Positions 45,263-55,546 of a stretch of 64,000 nt of DNA are shown one piece after another. This DNA comes from Lutjanus erythropterus (lineage: Eukaryota; Chordata; Actinopteri; Lutjaniformes; Lutjanidae), in the NCBI GenBank assembly GCA_020091685.1, contig CM034608.1, forward strand, positions 11,613,046 through 11,677,045, in the 5' to 3' direction. The stretch's first letter is position 1. Each line of letters starts with the position of its first letter. The translations under genes and the position numbers were made by a program. The notes beneath the pieces were generated by a model that had not been told where the DNA came from, did not search any database, and saw only the letters and a list, made by a program, of their open reading frames with translations.

Positions 45263-47731
45263 CATTAACATGACCCCCACATATTTTGTCTCTAGCTGAA
45301 GCAAGATTTTAAACTGAAGCAGTTGTTAATCACTTGTGGCTCCTGCCAGCCGGTTAAAAAGAGTGAGAAGTCAGCTGTCAAAGGTCGTTTAAAACACAGC
45401 GGTCAAGAAATAGATTTACTGCCTCGCAGTTATGACTCCATCAACAAAACACACTCAGTCAGTTTGCAATTTACATCCATGTCTCTCCACACTTATATAA
45501 TGTACGCAGTGAAGACTTCGACGAAATTAAATATGACACTTACCACTACATTGACCATAACTTTGAAGGAAGTTAATAAAAGTCTATTTTTTGGCAAAAT
45601 GGTCACTATACATGTATGAGACCAGTGAATAATTTCCAGTGAGAAGCATGCTCTTTGTTTAGACACTATTTTTACAAATGAGTACAGAGGACTGAAGAGA
45701 GCTGAACATAATGATGCCATAGTGAAGTTGACCTTTGACCTATTAGACATAAAATGTCATCCTCATCATTTTAACCTTTTAAATATTTGTGTGCAATTAA
45801 GTCATAAGGCATCCAAACCTGGAAATTACTCAAATCTAATTCCATACATGTTCATAATGTGTAGGAACCCTGAAACCAAGTTCAGGTGTTTTGTGGCACC
45901 ATGATACCATCATGCTTTGCTTCTGCAAAAGGGCAGTTGTTACACATTAACACAGCACATTGTTTTCAGCGTTTGAACAAACAGTCAATGTCTCCGTTCT
46001 CTACTGAAAGATCTATTCCCAGTCTCACCTGGAGGCTGCATCAAATGGAATGAGGCATCATCTTTTAATAAAAGTAGCTGATGTAAAACTAAAAACTCAA
46101 ATCCCATATTCTCATGATCCATGTCCAGGGATAGATCCAGGCTCTGTTTGTATGGCAACAATGTCTCCTGAAGTCAGTCCTGTCAACCAAAATCAAAGCA
46201 AAGTAAAACAACACTTAATGACAAAAAATGATGCAAAGCTGGTTTTTCACCCTGCAGCTTCTTTCTGTTCATGTGGCTAAATTGAGGAAATCATGACTCA
46301 ATAGGAATGTGGCATATTAGGCCAACTCTATTATAAAATCCATCACAGACTCATTTTCAGTACCTTTGTGTTTGAAATTATACACACACACTGGGTTGCA
46401 TTTATCCACGTTTGTCTGGCTTAAGGGTGAATGGCAGGCTGCGTCGATTAAGCAGGTATTGTTTTTAATACATTTTTCTGTCATGTTTATGAGCTTGTTT
46501 TATCTAGTCAGGAACTGGATGAATAACACAAATAAGTATTCAAGTAGTTACTGAATGTCCAACAAAGAAAGGACAAAAAGAAAATAAAAGGCTTGTAAAA
46601 GCCAGCGAATTTGGTGACTCTCATAAGTATTGTGATTCCTCTTTCGCAGTTCTGATTTTTAATTACTAAATTATATATAAACATATATCTATAAATAATT
46701 AGTCTGTTAGCTCAGTGGTAACACATGAGGGGAATAACCATTAGTGTGCTTTCTGAAATTAGCATTGCAATCGTGGTGACATTGTCTTAACAAATGGATC
46801 TATTTTACTTCACATTCAACAACAGAGGAGCTCATACTTTTATGGCAGATATTCTGTGGGAAAAAAATAGCTTCACCTTGTTAACTCAATCCATTGTTGC
46901 CCACCTTCAGACCTCAAAAATGAGGAGGATTTCTAACATTAAGCAGGGACTCTGGAAAAAAGAAAAAAAGAAAAAAAAAAGAGTTTGTTTCCTGCATTCT
47001 GGTGACTTTCAAAGAATTAAAATAACAAAATAATAAGTACTCTGGAAGAGCTTTTTTATGTTAAATACTTAAAATTTTACTTTTAAATCTCAGGAAAAGA
47101 TACAGAACAATTTGCCCCTCTGATGTAAACTAATATTCATCATTAGTCCCCTCTATGTCATGTGCATGCTACAAAACAGTGTTTGGTATAAATGAACAGT
47201 TGCATGGAAACTCTTAGAGTCGGCGGGGCTCAAACATGCTGCATTGTGTTAGAAAAGAGGGGAAAGGGTTTCAAAAACTGTCATAAATTGGTAGCAGTAC
47301 AAGAGAATTCTCACCCCAGGAGGAAGCTGGCAGAGGGTAATGAAAAATGTGTCTCCCAGGAAAATCTGGAGGGTTGACAAGTATTACTCAATCTATTACT
47401 TTGCCTTCAACACTTCACACTGACCAGTTACAGCAAACTCAAAGGGTCAAAACTCAAACTCAAAATTCCCGATCGGTTTAAAATTACAGCTACCAATTTA
47501 TAGGTTCTATTGCATTTATTGTTCACTACTTGAGGAGCAGGAACAGCTAAATGTAGCAGTTTACTTCTAACACTATTTTATTTACCACTTTTAAACGCAT
47601 AGCAATGACACTGCTGGAGAAAAAAAACCTCAAAGACTGACTGATATGTGATGTGCATTGTTTTTGTGAATATAGCTCATAATGTTAAGTCTCTAGAAGT
47701 GTATGATTCAACATCCTCCCATGGTCTAGTG
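45263..47731. other. Unclassified non-coding DNA, with a possible repeat at 45725-45830
   Basis: GTTGACCTTTGACCTATTAG with ATAAAATGTCATCC resembles a fish repeat rich in TGACCTTTGACC, only loosely. An isolated tRNA box A-like word lies at 46706-46722 without box B. An A/G run lies at 46958-46981. No gene seen. Confidence 0.45.
45729..45741 (+). promoter_or_regulatory. DR1-type nuclear receptor half-site pair
   Basis: TGACCT-T-TGACCT is a perfect direct repeat with one spacer base, the element bound by RXR heterodimers and HNF4. It probably reflects the repeat family it sits in; no promoter lies nearby. Confidence 0.25.
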
Positions 47732-47808
47732 TTAAAAATAAATTGTAATATTGAATTGCAAGACATATTGAATTGGCGCCCAAACATTGTGTATCGTCCC
47801 AACACTAC
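47732..47808. mobile_element. Possible terminal fragment of a fish DNA element (ATATTGAATTG type)
   Basis: GTAATATTGAATTGCAAGAC, ATATTGAATTGGCGCCC and GTGTATCGTCCCAACACTAC resemble a frequent fish element end with ATATTGAAT and GTATCG words closing on CCAACACT. No partner end is seen. Confidence 0.4.
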
Positions 47809-47884
47809 CACATACCAGTGAAGCACACTGGTGTTCCTTTGGGGCATTAAACTGATGGTTGTTTCCAGTTCAGCATGCATTGAG

Positions 47885-48368
47885 TTAGAACTTGTTCAAT
47901 GGAAATGAAGCACAAAGGACAAAGGAAAAAAGTTGAGGAGAAAGGCTTGGGAGAGTGGTTAGTGTAATAATGAAAATGAAGAAAAAGGTTAGGCCTATGG
48001 GGGAAATAAAGTGAAAAGAAAAACTGGAAGAACAGGGACATACAGTATGATAGAAGAGGGGGAAAAGTGTGTTGAGAACAAGGGACTGGGAAATGGGACT
48101 GGGAGGAAAGAGGGATGGTGGATGTAGAGTGACCTGGGAAAACAGAAGCGCATGTAGCCGGTGAAGTCGACTGCCTAGAAGGGGAGAGAAGAGGGTAAGA
48201 AGCACCAAAGGAGAAAGATGAGTGGTGGAGCATGTTAAGATGGAGAGGTGAGAAAATGAAGGCGATAAGTAAATTTAAAGTGGAGGAGGAAGGGCATTGA
48301 GGGAGGGGACAGAGGGAATTGAAAAGTGCAGAAGAAAGAAGAATAAGTGAAGTCGTGAGAGGGAGTAA
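47885..48368. repeat. Long purine-rich (GA) low-complexity tract
   Basis: Nearly 485 bp of + strand dominated by A and G, with GGAGAAAG, GGGGAAA and GGGAGGA words and no fixed period. Its complement yields a 178-codon serine/proline/phenylalanine-rich frame (47847-48383) that I do not regard as a gene. GT-rich and CT-rich stretches follow at 48395-48427 and 48466-48533. Confidence 0.8.
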
Positions 48369-49274
48369 TTGAGCCATTTTCACTGCAGTGTGTCTCTCCC
48401 GAGTGTGTGCGTATACGTGTGTGTGTTAAACAGTTTGAACCAACTAAGCTTGTAATATCAGGTACTTTCTTTCTCCCTCCTAATCAACCAGTCTCCCTCT
48501 TTTCCTCTTTTCCCTCCACTCCTCTGCTGCAGTGACCAGTGAACAACCCTGCCGAGGAGTGTTTCAGCGTCAATAATAATGAGGGAGGAAGAGGGATAGA
48601 GAGAAATATTGCTCTCCCTCCCGTGGCCTAGGGGAGTACAGCAAACGTTAGCCACTTGAGTGGTGCCGTGTGCACATGTGCATACATACATAAAAAAGCT
48701 CGACCCATTTAAAGTGTGTGTCAGGTACGCTTCATCAATACAAATAAGTGTTGGGAAAAGTGTCTAAATACAATCGAGAATTGCTTTGGAATGGAGGGAA
48801 TTACCTGGAGGAATACATGTAACCACAGGAGCACCAAAGGGAGCAGGGGATTAGGGGGAAAAGTGGAGGCAGTGACAGGTACTGTAGCCAGGGCAGCACC
48901 AAGTGGTGACAATGGCACTGAATATGAGATAATAGATAGTTATAGGATCTATTTATGTGTTGGCTTGTTTTGCAACAAATAAATAAATAAATAAAAATGA
49001 GAAATGTGCTGTGGTTATTTATAGAATGGATCCCATCTCATAAATCATCCCATCTCTTCTAATAAAAAGACTCTTGGGGCGAGGGCATGGGTTCTCTCTA
49101 TTTAGATGGAAAGCTCCTGATTGATCTGAGAAAGTGACTCACAAACACGTTTATTTGTTCACTCACTCTCTGCAATTCCGTACTAATACCTCAGGCTAAT
49201 GGCATATCTCCTTTGGGCAGTGTGTGGACGCCACGGATGTATAAAAAAATGGACAGAATGTCCATGAGAGTGAA
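48369..49274. other. Unclassified DNA; unique block at 49015-49215
   Basis: (AAAT)5 at 48977-48997. The 49015-49215 segment is complex and non-repetitive (with TCTCTATTTAGATGG and AGTACGGAATTGCAG on the complement) and could be conserved non-coding DNA; no evidence beyond texture. Confidence 0.35.
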
Positions 49275-49753
49275 ATTCCTACCTATCCTTGCTTGATAGA
49301 CTTCAGTTGCTCAACAGTCCGGAGTCTCCATTGTCACACTTCATAATGCATCACCGATTTTCAGTGGACTGCAGGCAGGCCAGTCATGTACCTGAACTCA
49401 TTACTGTGAAATCACACTGTTTTAACAGTGTAGAATGTGTCTTGACATTGTCGTGCTGAAATAAGCAGGGATATGGCTTAAAAAGATGTCATGTGGATGG
49501 CAGCATATGTTGCTCCAAAATCTGTATGTATCTTTCAGCATTAATGGAGCTTTTACAGATTTGCAAGTTACCCATGACCTCGGTATCATTACAGATGCTT
49601 GCTTTTGGACGTTGCACTGGTAACAGTGCATGATCCTTGTCCTCTTTAGCCTTAGAAACACGACATCCATGAAATCTGCACTCATCATACCGCAGCACAC
49701 TTTGCAGCAAAACAGTTTTCCAAAGCATTCCTGTGCCCATGTAGTGACATCCT
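49275..49753 (-). mobile_element. Tc1/mariner transposase relic, minus strand
   Basis: The minus strand frame 49489-49740 contains VLRYDECRF, the block of the first catalytic aspartate (codon at 49684-49686), then VMGNLQIC and INAERYIQILEQHMLPS, a signature run of fish Tc1 transposases. After frame shifts the reading continues through a degraded QQD-type block (near 49440-49470) to GACTGCAGGCAGGCCAGTC, which once encoded the D-W-P-A-C-S block before the third acidic residue, and to CAACTGAAG near 49300. Both termini and the DNA-binding N-terminus are missing. The element is dead. Its 5' side abuts a LINE tail at 49754. Confidence 0.85.
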
Positions 49754-49850
49754 TTAATTCAATTCAACATGCTTTATTGGCATGAATTCATAGAAATAAT
49801 ATTGCCAAAGCATTAAGGATAATACAGTAACAGTAATAATAACATGAGGA
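49754..49850 (-). mobile_element. LINE 3' tail (CCAATAAAGCA type), minus strand
   Basis: On the minus strand, GCTTTGGCAATATT then ATGAATTCATGCCAATAAAG runs into CATGTTGAATTGAATTAAA, that is a GCCAATAAAGC end with TTGAA pentamer tail units. This is a very common fish retroposon ending. It sits exactly at the broken edge of the Tc1 relic, so the LINE may have inserted into the Tc1 copy. Confidence 0.7.
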
Positions 49851-49925
49851 AAAATACATTTTGTTTTCTTTTATACATTTCTTTTAAATATTTGTTGTTT
49901 CGTTGGCAACTGAGGGATCAAGGGG

Positions 49926-49984
<59 letters not shown>
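49926..49984. repeat. (GATA)n microsatellite, 59 bp
   Basis: Almost 15 uninterrupted GATA units. The purity implies either youth or recent expansion. Confidence 0.98.
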
Positions 49985-51594
49985 TGTTAAAAAATAGACA
50001 TTTCCAAGAAAGTGATCATGTTAAACTGTAACTTATTTCAGATGCAAGTCTGGGTTTGACTGACCTCTCCATTCACCTCAGGCTCCTCCCTATGCAGACT
50101 TTGTACCTCTTAATACTGACTTCTTAATTCACTCATGTCATAATTACTATGACCACAAGTGGTCACTGTTTTACAATAAGCATAAATATAGCTCCTAATA
50201 AGCTCAGGTAGCACAGAAAGCCTACATGACCATTTTTCTGGTGTGGGTGGGCTGAAACAACTGCGCTCTTGACACAAAGTGCTTTCAAGACCACAGATTT
50301 CAATATATCAACTCAGTCATTCAAAATATGGCTCCTAACAGTTTTCAACAGTGCCTATAATGCACATTGAATCTCAGTCACTATTCAGTCAGGGTCCATT
50401 ACATGACGTTCTCTCAGTTTCCCTTGCGTGAATATCAGCAAGCTCAGCAAACCACATGATAAATCATTTCCAACACTCAAAAGCGAAAAAATTCTGTTTC
50501 AATTATAATCACACCATGTGCAATGCCTCATGGTACTTTCTGACAAATATAAGCATCATGATGAAATCAAATCTTTATACCTACAGTGCATCCAGTGAAT
50601 AAATCCATTAGGTTTTCTCCATCTTGCTTTTTCATCTGCATGTATATTTTTATAACTGCAAATTAATTGTCCAAATGATGGAACACGAAGTGATGGCAAA
50701 GTACTCCGTTGAGACTAAATGTTTAATGCGCTCTGTGTATGTGTGTTGGGGGATGTATGTGTGGTGTGCCTATATATGTGTGTGTGTGTGTGTGTGTGTG
50801 CACACTAAATGTTTAATGTGCAGCCACCACTCTCTATTTTCTACATTATTAATCAGCCAATAGGGTGACTCTCTCTCTAATCTCACTGCTTTCCCATTAC
50901 AACCTACACGCACACATACACACAAAATTGTACATACAGTACTTGTAAGCACATGACGAATACTGTAACACTGCACACATGATTACATTTGAGCTTAAAT
51001 TAAATGCAATGACAAGCACAGTGAAAAAAAAATCCTGGATATGACAACCTACTGCAGTGAACCTCATTTAATTTGGATCATACACATGAGGCCACTGAGA
51101 GGCTGCTGTTGAGATATTCATGTTAATTGTGATGAGAATTAGTTTAGTTGTTAAACATGCACTACACGTTCTGCACAAGTAGTCCTTTCTTATTAGCCTA
51201 AATTGCAAGTTGTGGCTGCAATCAAGGTGAAGGCCCACATTTCTACAAACTGAGATCATCTAATTTACCACTATGAAATTATGGTCTGTCCTCCACATTC
51301 TGGAAGAAACTAGCCAAACCTCAAGTGTAAACTCCAGAGTAACTCCTAAACAGGACTGAGTGAGTGAGCTGCGAGGTTTCATTTGGTGCAAAGATATCAA
51401 ATAAGGAGATCAACAGTATTTATTGAAGTTAGAACCTGATAAGGACTTTGACAATTAGGTTCCATCGATGTGAAGCCTCCTCATTAAGTGATAGGAGACG
51501 GGACAAGATCTAGTGTCTGCTGGTGGTGGAGTTAGGCCAGCGGGTGGTTGTTGCAAATTGCCTTTACTTGACAGTTGGGAGTGTGGGAAGAGCA
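49985..51594. other. Unclassified non-coding DNA, includes (TG)12
   Basis: (TG)n at 50777-50800 is the only clear repeat. The phrase ACTAAATGTTTAATG occurs twice, at 50716-50730 and 50804-50818, flanking the TG array. No gene seen. Confidence 0.55.
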
Positions 51595-51665
51595 GGAGAG
51601 TGACAGGAAACAATGGTCCCCAACTCTAATCGAACCAGGGAATCTGCAATTCAACCGTGTCGCCA
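51595..51665 (-). mobile_element. Possible tRNA-derived SINE relic, minus strand
   Basis: GAGAGTGACAGGAAAC, then GGTCCCCAACTCTAATCGAA then CCAGGGAATCTGCAATTC. The CTAATCGAACC word is the complement of a box B (GGTTCGATTAG), in the position expected of the same fish SINE type as at 14.2 kb. Box A is not clear. Confidence 0.4.
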
Positions 51666-53436
51666 AGAATTTTTTTCATCAGTGGCGGACTTAGACTTTT
51701 TCAGTTTGCCGGCTGTGTGTGGTGGGGCACCAGCAGGGGCATCTGAGAGGAACGCATAATTTATTAATCACTTCAAATTCAGATTTTTTATTAACACACA
51801 TGTAGGCCTGAATACACATATGCACATGCAGTTACTGGGAGAAGGGATGGACTGATGGGGCATCCCGAGCGATTCTGTGCTTTCCACAAGGTGACACTGG
51901 CAGTGCCCAGGCAGTGAACTGGCACTTCTCTGTGTAACCAGTCTGTTTTGTCCACTTTATCACACTGTCATGTTTTTGAATAATATAATATTGCCTAATG
52001 TGTTCAGTATCAACATTTTTGCGACTATCTACATACGTTCATTTCCTCATTATGGGAGTAGACAACATGTTTCAGTCAGCACTACCTTTCCCAAAAAGTT
52101 ATATTCTGTTACAAATTAGTTGTATATATGTATATGTATATATGTACATATGTATCTTCTAGGACATTGACATGGTATGCCTTATAATTGTAACAGTTCA
52201 ATTGTGGTGGAGAAAACCCTCTGTGGCAAAATAGACTGAAAGCAAAAAAACTGTGGAACAAACTCTAAGCCATACTTAGGTCAAGACTTCGGCTTTTTAT
52301 GCTTGTATTAGCGAGATGAACTCTTGAATCATGCTCTCAGCTTCCCAACCTCTGACTTAGAGAGCAGTTGTCTTCCAGCTCCCATCAATTGTGGTGTTCG
52401 CAGGTCTTGTCAGGGTATTAGCTTGCTAAACACTGCAAGTACAGAGCCTCCATGGCTGGTTTTTATTGACATAAGAAGACACCACAAGTGCTGCTTGGAA
52501 ATACTTTAAAGAAAGGAGAAGAAAAAGGATACCGGCTAGCCCCTAAGGTATCAAATATCAATATGTTCCAAGGTATTGTATCTTCTGACCTACTGTACAG
52601 GAGAAAATCCCCAGCTGTCTAAACACTAAAGAGTGCAGCTCCAGTTGCATCCATCAAAGATTTGCCTCCAGGAGACACCGCAGCCCTAATATAGACCTCA
52701 GTCTGTAGTGTTCCCACTACCTTATCTGGAGTTAGGCATTGATTAGCTTCATTACAGCTTCAACAGCTGCCCTGCACAGCATGGTGCAAACCTGGATCTT
52801 GTTCCTCCTGGGTTGTAAGACTTTGGGAGAAAACACAGACATGAGAAAGATGCATAATGAACACTAAACTAAACAAAAGATGCCATCATTAAGTATTTAA
52901 TTTTATTCGTGGTCTGCTATGCTCATGAAAATGATGTCATGAAAATAAAATCAATCAGTACAACTATATCTGAAATGCATCTGGTCCTGAAACAAAGAAT
53001 GCTGAAAATGTTCATTTATAATAAGTCTGTACTGCTCACATAGATTTAATTTGTTCCTCAAGGCCTCTGAAGCAAAGTACAGGGGTTTATCAATTATGAT
53101 GAGTGACATTTGTGAGAACTAAGCCAGAAATAACAAAGAATGTGATCAATCTGAATAGAAGACGTGTGAACAAACAGAACGTGTGAGGAGATGTAAATGA
53201 GTCTGAGTGTTTACAGTCATGTTTACAGCTCTGTCAAGCTTAGGTTTTGAACTGAATGCTAATAATAACTGAATGCACAAACATGCTCACAATGACAGCT
53301 TTAACATGATGACGTTCATCAGGTATTCATCATTTCACAATCATGTACCCATGTGCATATGACACTGATGTCATTAGTTTTGTAGCATTTTGTCATAATG
53401 CAAAGTATGTGACAAATCAAATATACAATATTGAAG
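51666..53436. other. Unclassified non-coding DNA
   Basis: CAGTGGCGGACTTAGAC at 51681 could be a hAT-like left end, but no matching CCGCCACTG end was found. A TATG-rich low-complexity patch lies at 52121-52155. No gene seen. Confidence 0.45.
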
Positions 53437-53545
53437 GGATCTCCAAAGTTATTATAATTCACCCTGAGGAGAATGTGTGTGTGGAACCAAATTTCATTGC
53501 GATCACTATGGTAATTGCTGAAACATTTAATCTGAAATTTGATGG
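53437..53545 (+). repeat. Fragment of a dispersed perciform-type repeat
   Basis: GGGATCTCCAAAGTTATTAT, AATTCACCCTGAGGAGAATG, GGAACCAAATTTCATTGCGA and GCTGAAACATTTAATCTGAA follow the order of a high-copy fish repeat whose consensus reads roughly ATCACCAAAGTCA then CATCCTGAGGGGAACATG. Accounts for the frame at 53343-53573. Confidence 0.6.
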
Positions 53546-53845
53546 AAACCGTAGAGCCATATCACAAGCATGACTAAAGACAAAAAGTCACACACTAAAC
53601 ATCTGTGGATCTGTGGTCATACTAAAGTTCTGAAAAATGTTAACAAGCTGAGCATATGGTTTTTGTGATTGTATAAATGTTAAGTGTCAGTGGTGTCTTG
53701 ATATAATGAGTTTTCTTGCTGGATAAGCGCATAAGGTTTGTTTAATATATTGTAAATATAAATAAAACCAATAGAAATTGCACATGGAGCAGTTTGTTGT
53801 GTTCTGAAAGTTGGGCCTCCAAGGATTTGGGATTGGGATTCCGCA

Positions 53846-53918
53846 GACTTTTTGTTCCAGCACATCTAACAGATGCTCAATCAGACTGAGATCTGTGGAA
53901 TTTGAAGTCCAAGTCCAC
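53846..53918 (-). mobile_element. Tc1/mariner transposase fragment, minus strand
   Basis: The minus strand encodes TWTSNSTDLSLIEHLLDVLE and QKV (53914 down to 53846). STDL-xx-IEHL-xDVLE is the block around the third catalytic acidic residue (E codon 53876-53878) of Tc1-type transposases. It remains in frame but only about 25 codons survive, and the family differs from the Tc1 relic at 49.3 kb. The fragment stops where the hAT remnant begins. Confidence 0.8.
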
Positions 53919-54347
53919 TCCGGTGTAAGCAACTCCAATTTAATGAAGCACCTCTCGATGGCACACGCTTCTACTAAACTAGTGGCCAAAAACACTGTTG
54001 ACACCGGTAATGATGATAGCAGGCCAGGTGCTGTCAACGTGAGCTCCGCTAACAAAGAAGGACACGGAGCCACTCCGTCCAATAAATATTAAAACCTCTG
54101 TGCAGGTACCTGTCTTTGCTGTTCTACTCTATGCACCTGGCTTGTGAAACCTGTTCTGAAAAAAATCCAAATTCTTTGACATTTTTAAACTTAAAAAAAA
54201 AAAAGAAAAAGTAACGCAATAGTTATTTTCCCTGGTAACCAGTTACTTTTATAGTGGAGTAACTCAGTTACTAACTCAGTTACTTTTTGGGAGAAGTAAC
54301 TAGTAACTATAACTAATTACTTTTTCAAAGTAACGTGCCCAACACTG
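53915..54347 (+). mobile_element. hAT element remnant with part of a BED zinc finger
   Basis: The frame 53811-54092 contains, from S37 on, SGVSNSNLMKHLSMAHASTK: a serine/asparagine turn followed by H-x4-H (H47, H52), the second half of a BED-type zinc finger found at the N-terminus of hAT transposases. The CxxC half is lost at the junction with the Tc1 fragment. The 3' end is AGTAACTCAGTTACTAACTC, GAGAAGTAACTAGTAACT, then AAGTAACGTGCCCAACACTG (54328-54347); the last ten bases are the inverted hAT terminus CAGTGTTGGG. Most of the transposase and the left terminus are absent, so this is a deletion derivative or a truncated copy. Confidence 0.7.
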
Positions 54348-55546
54348 GTTAAGAAGCTGCATTTGTGTTGTTATTACTTGATGTCAAGATCAAGACCATT
54401 TCCGGCACATTTATTGTGGTCTTCATCAAGAGGCACAGTTGATTTTGAAAAGCACTTGAATTAATGTTCCATCTTAATCAACATGATATATTTAGCATAA
54501 ATAGCGATGCCAATATGTCCCACAATAAAGCCACTTAAAGCATAGCTTGACAAATATTTCCATCAGCACACTTCAACCAAAACATGGTTGAAAACTGTAA
54601 CTCTCCAACATCTAATCACACTATTTCTTTATATGGATGACCCTGCTGTAGGTAACTATGTAAATTTCTATCATATCACTGTACACTTCTTGAGCTATTA
54701 CAATAGCCAACTCTGTTAATAGTGTCATTAATAAAGCTAACAATTGAGGATATTAATTAAGTCACTAAATACTTTTACATTAGCATTTTTCTGTCATACC
54801 ATGTGTGCCTCTCATAACCAATCAATAATATTAATAACTCCTAGAAAACCCATTATGCATCCATGATAATGTATTGATCTTGTGCTACTGTACTGATAGT
54901 AATGAATACACACATTTACTCGTATGAACAAGATCAATATATTATTATTATATGTCAGCCATGATAAGATGGAAGCGGATTAGAAATGGAAAAGACGAAG
55001 CTAAAGTGGGTTGCTGGATGAGTAATGAAGGAGAGAAAGTATCACATTACAGTAGTTTTGCAGCAAGAAAGACAGTCAGGTCACAGCTTGACATAATACC
55101 ATCCAAAAAAATAAAATAAAAAAATCGAGAAATGCTTATTACTATGCATAAACAAGCCCAGACGACTCAAACGATCTATCAGGAAAGTGTTAGGTTTGTT
55201 ATTTCAATGCAGGTGTATACACGCTGATTGACTCAGCAAGTACTATGGCCTAATGAGGCTCAGATGGAGCCGTGAATAAAGGACAGTTGATTGACATTTT
55301 CCTAAGCCATGGCTCTTAGCTCCTATCCTTTCAACCTTTATTTCCCCATTTTCTAATTTAACTTTAAAAAGAAACACGGAGAGACTTCACTTAGTCAATA
55401 AAAGTGACCCTAAAAGTTGTATTTGCCTTTTCTAATGTAGTCTGGAGCCAATCACTAATCAGCAAGCTTGTTACAGTTAGTTAGCTACATCTGTAGTGCA
55501 CTGCAGGCTGCTTTACTTGTTTTTATGTCTGTGGCTGGCATGCTGG
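54348..55546. other. Unclassified non-coding DNA
   Basis: No gene or recognised repeat. AT-rich, with ATTATTATAT near 54942-54951. Confidence 0.55.

Noticed and set aside
46706-46722. Possible tRNA gene (GTTAGCTCAGTGGTAAC)
   Set aside because: Only a box A-like word is present. No anticodon arm, box B or acceptor stem can be traced downstream.
47847-48383. A 178-codon antisense frame with serine/proline/phenylalanine-rich sequence
   Set aside because: It is the complement of the long purine tract; no domain, no promoter, no splice context.
2371-50800. CRISPR array or other spaced repeat system suggested by many short repeats
   Set aside because: The repeats are pure dinucleotide or tetranucleotide arrays or dispersed elements. 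There are no regularly spaced units with unique spacers, and the genome is eukaryotic.
51681-51960. hAT element starting at CAGTGGCGGACTTAG
   Set aside because: No matching inverted end and no 8 bp duplication found within 3 kb.
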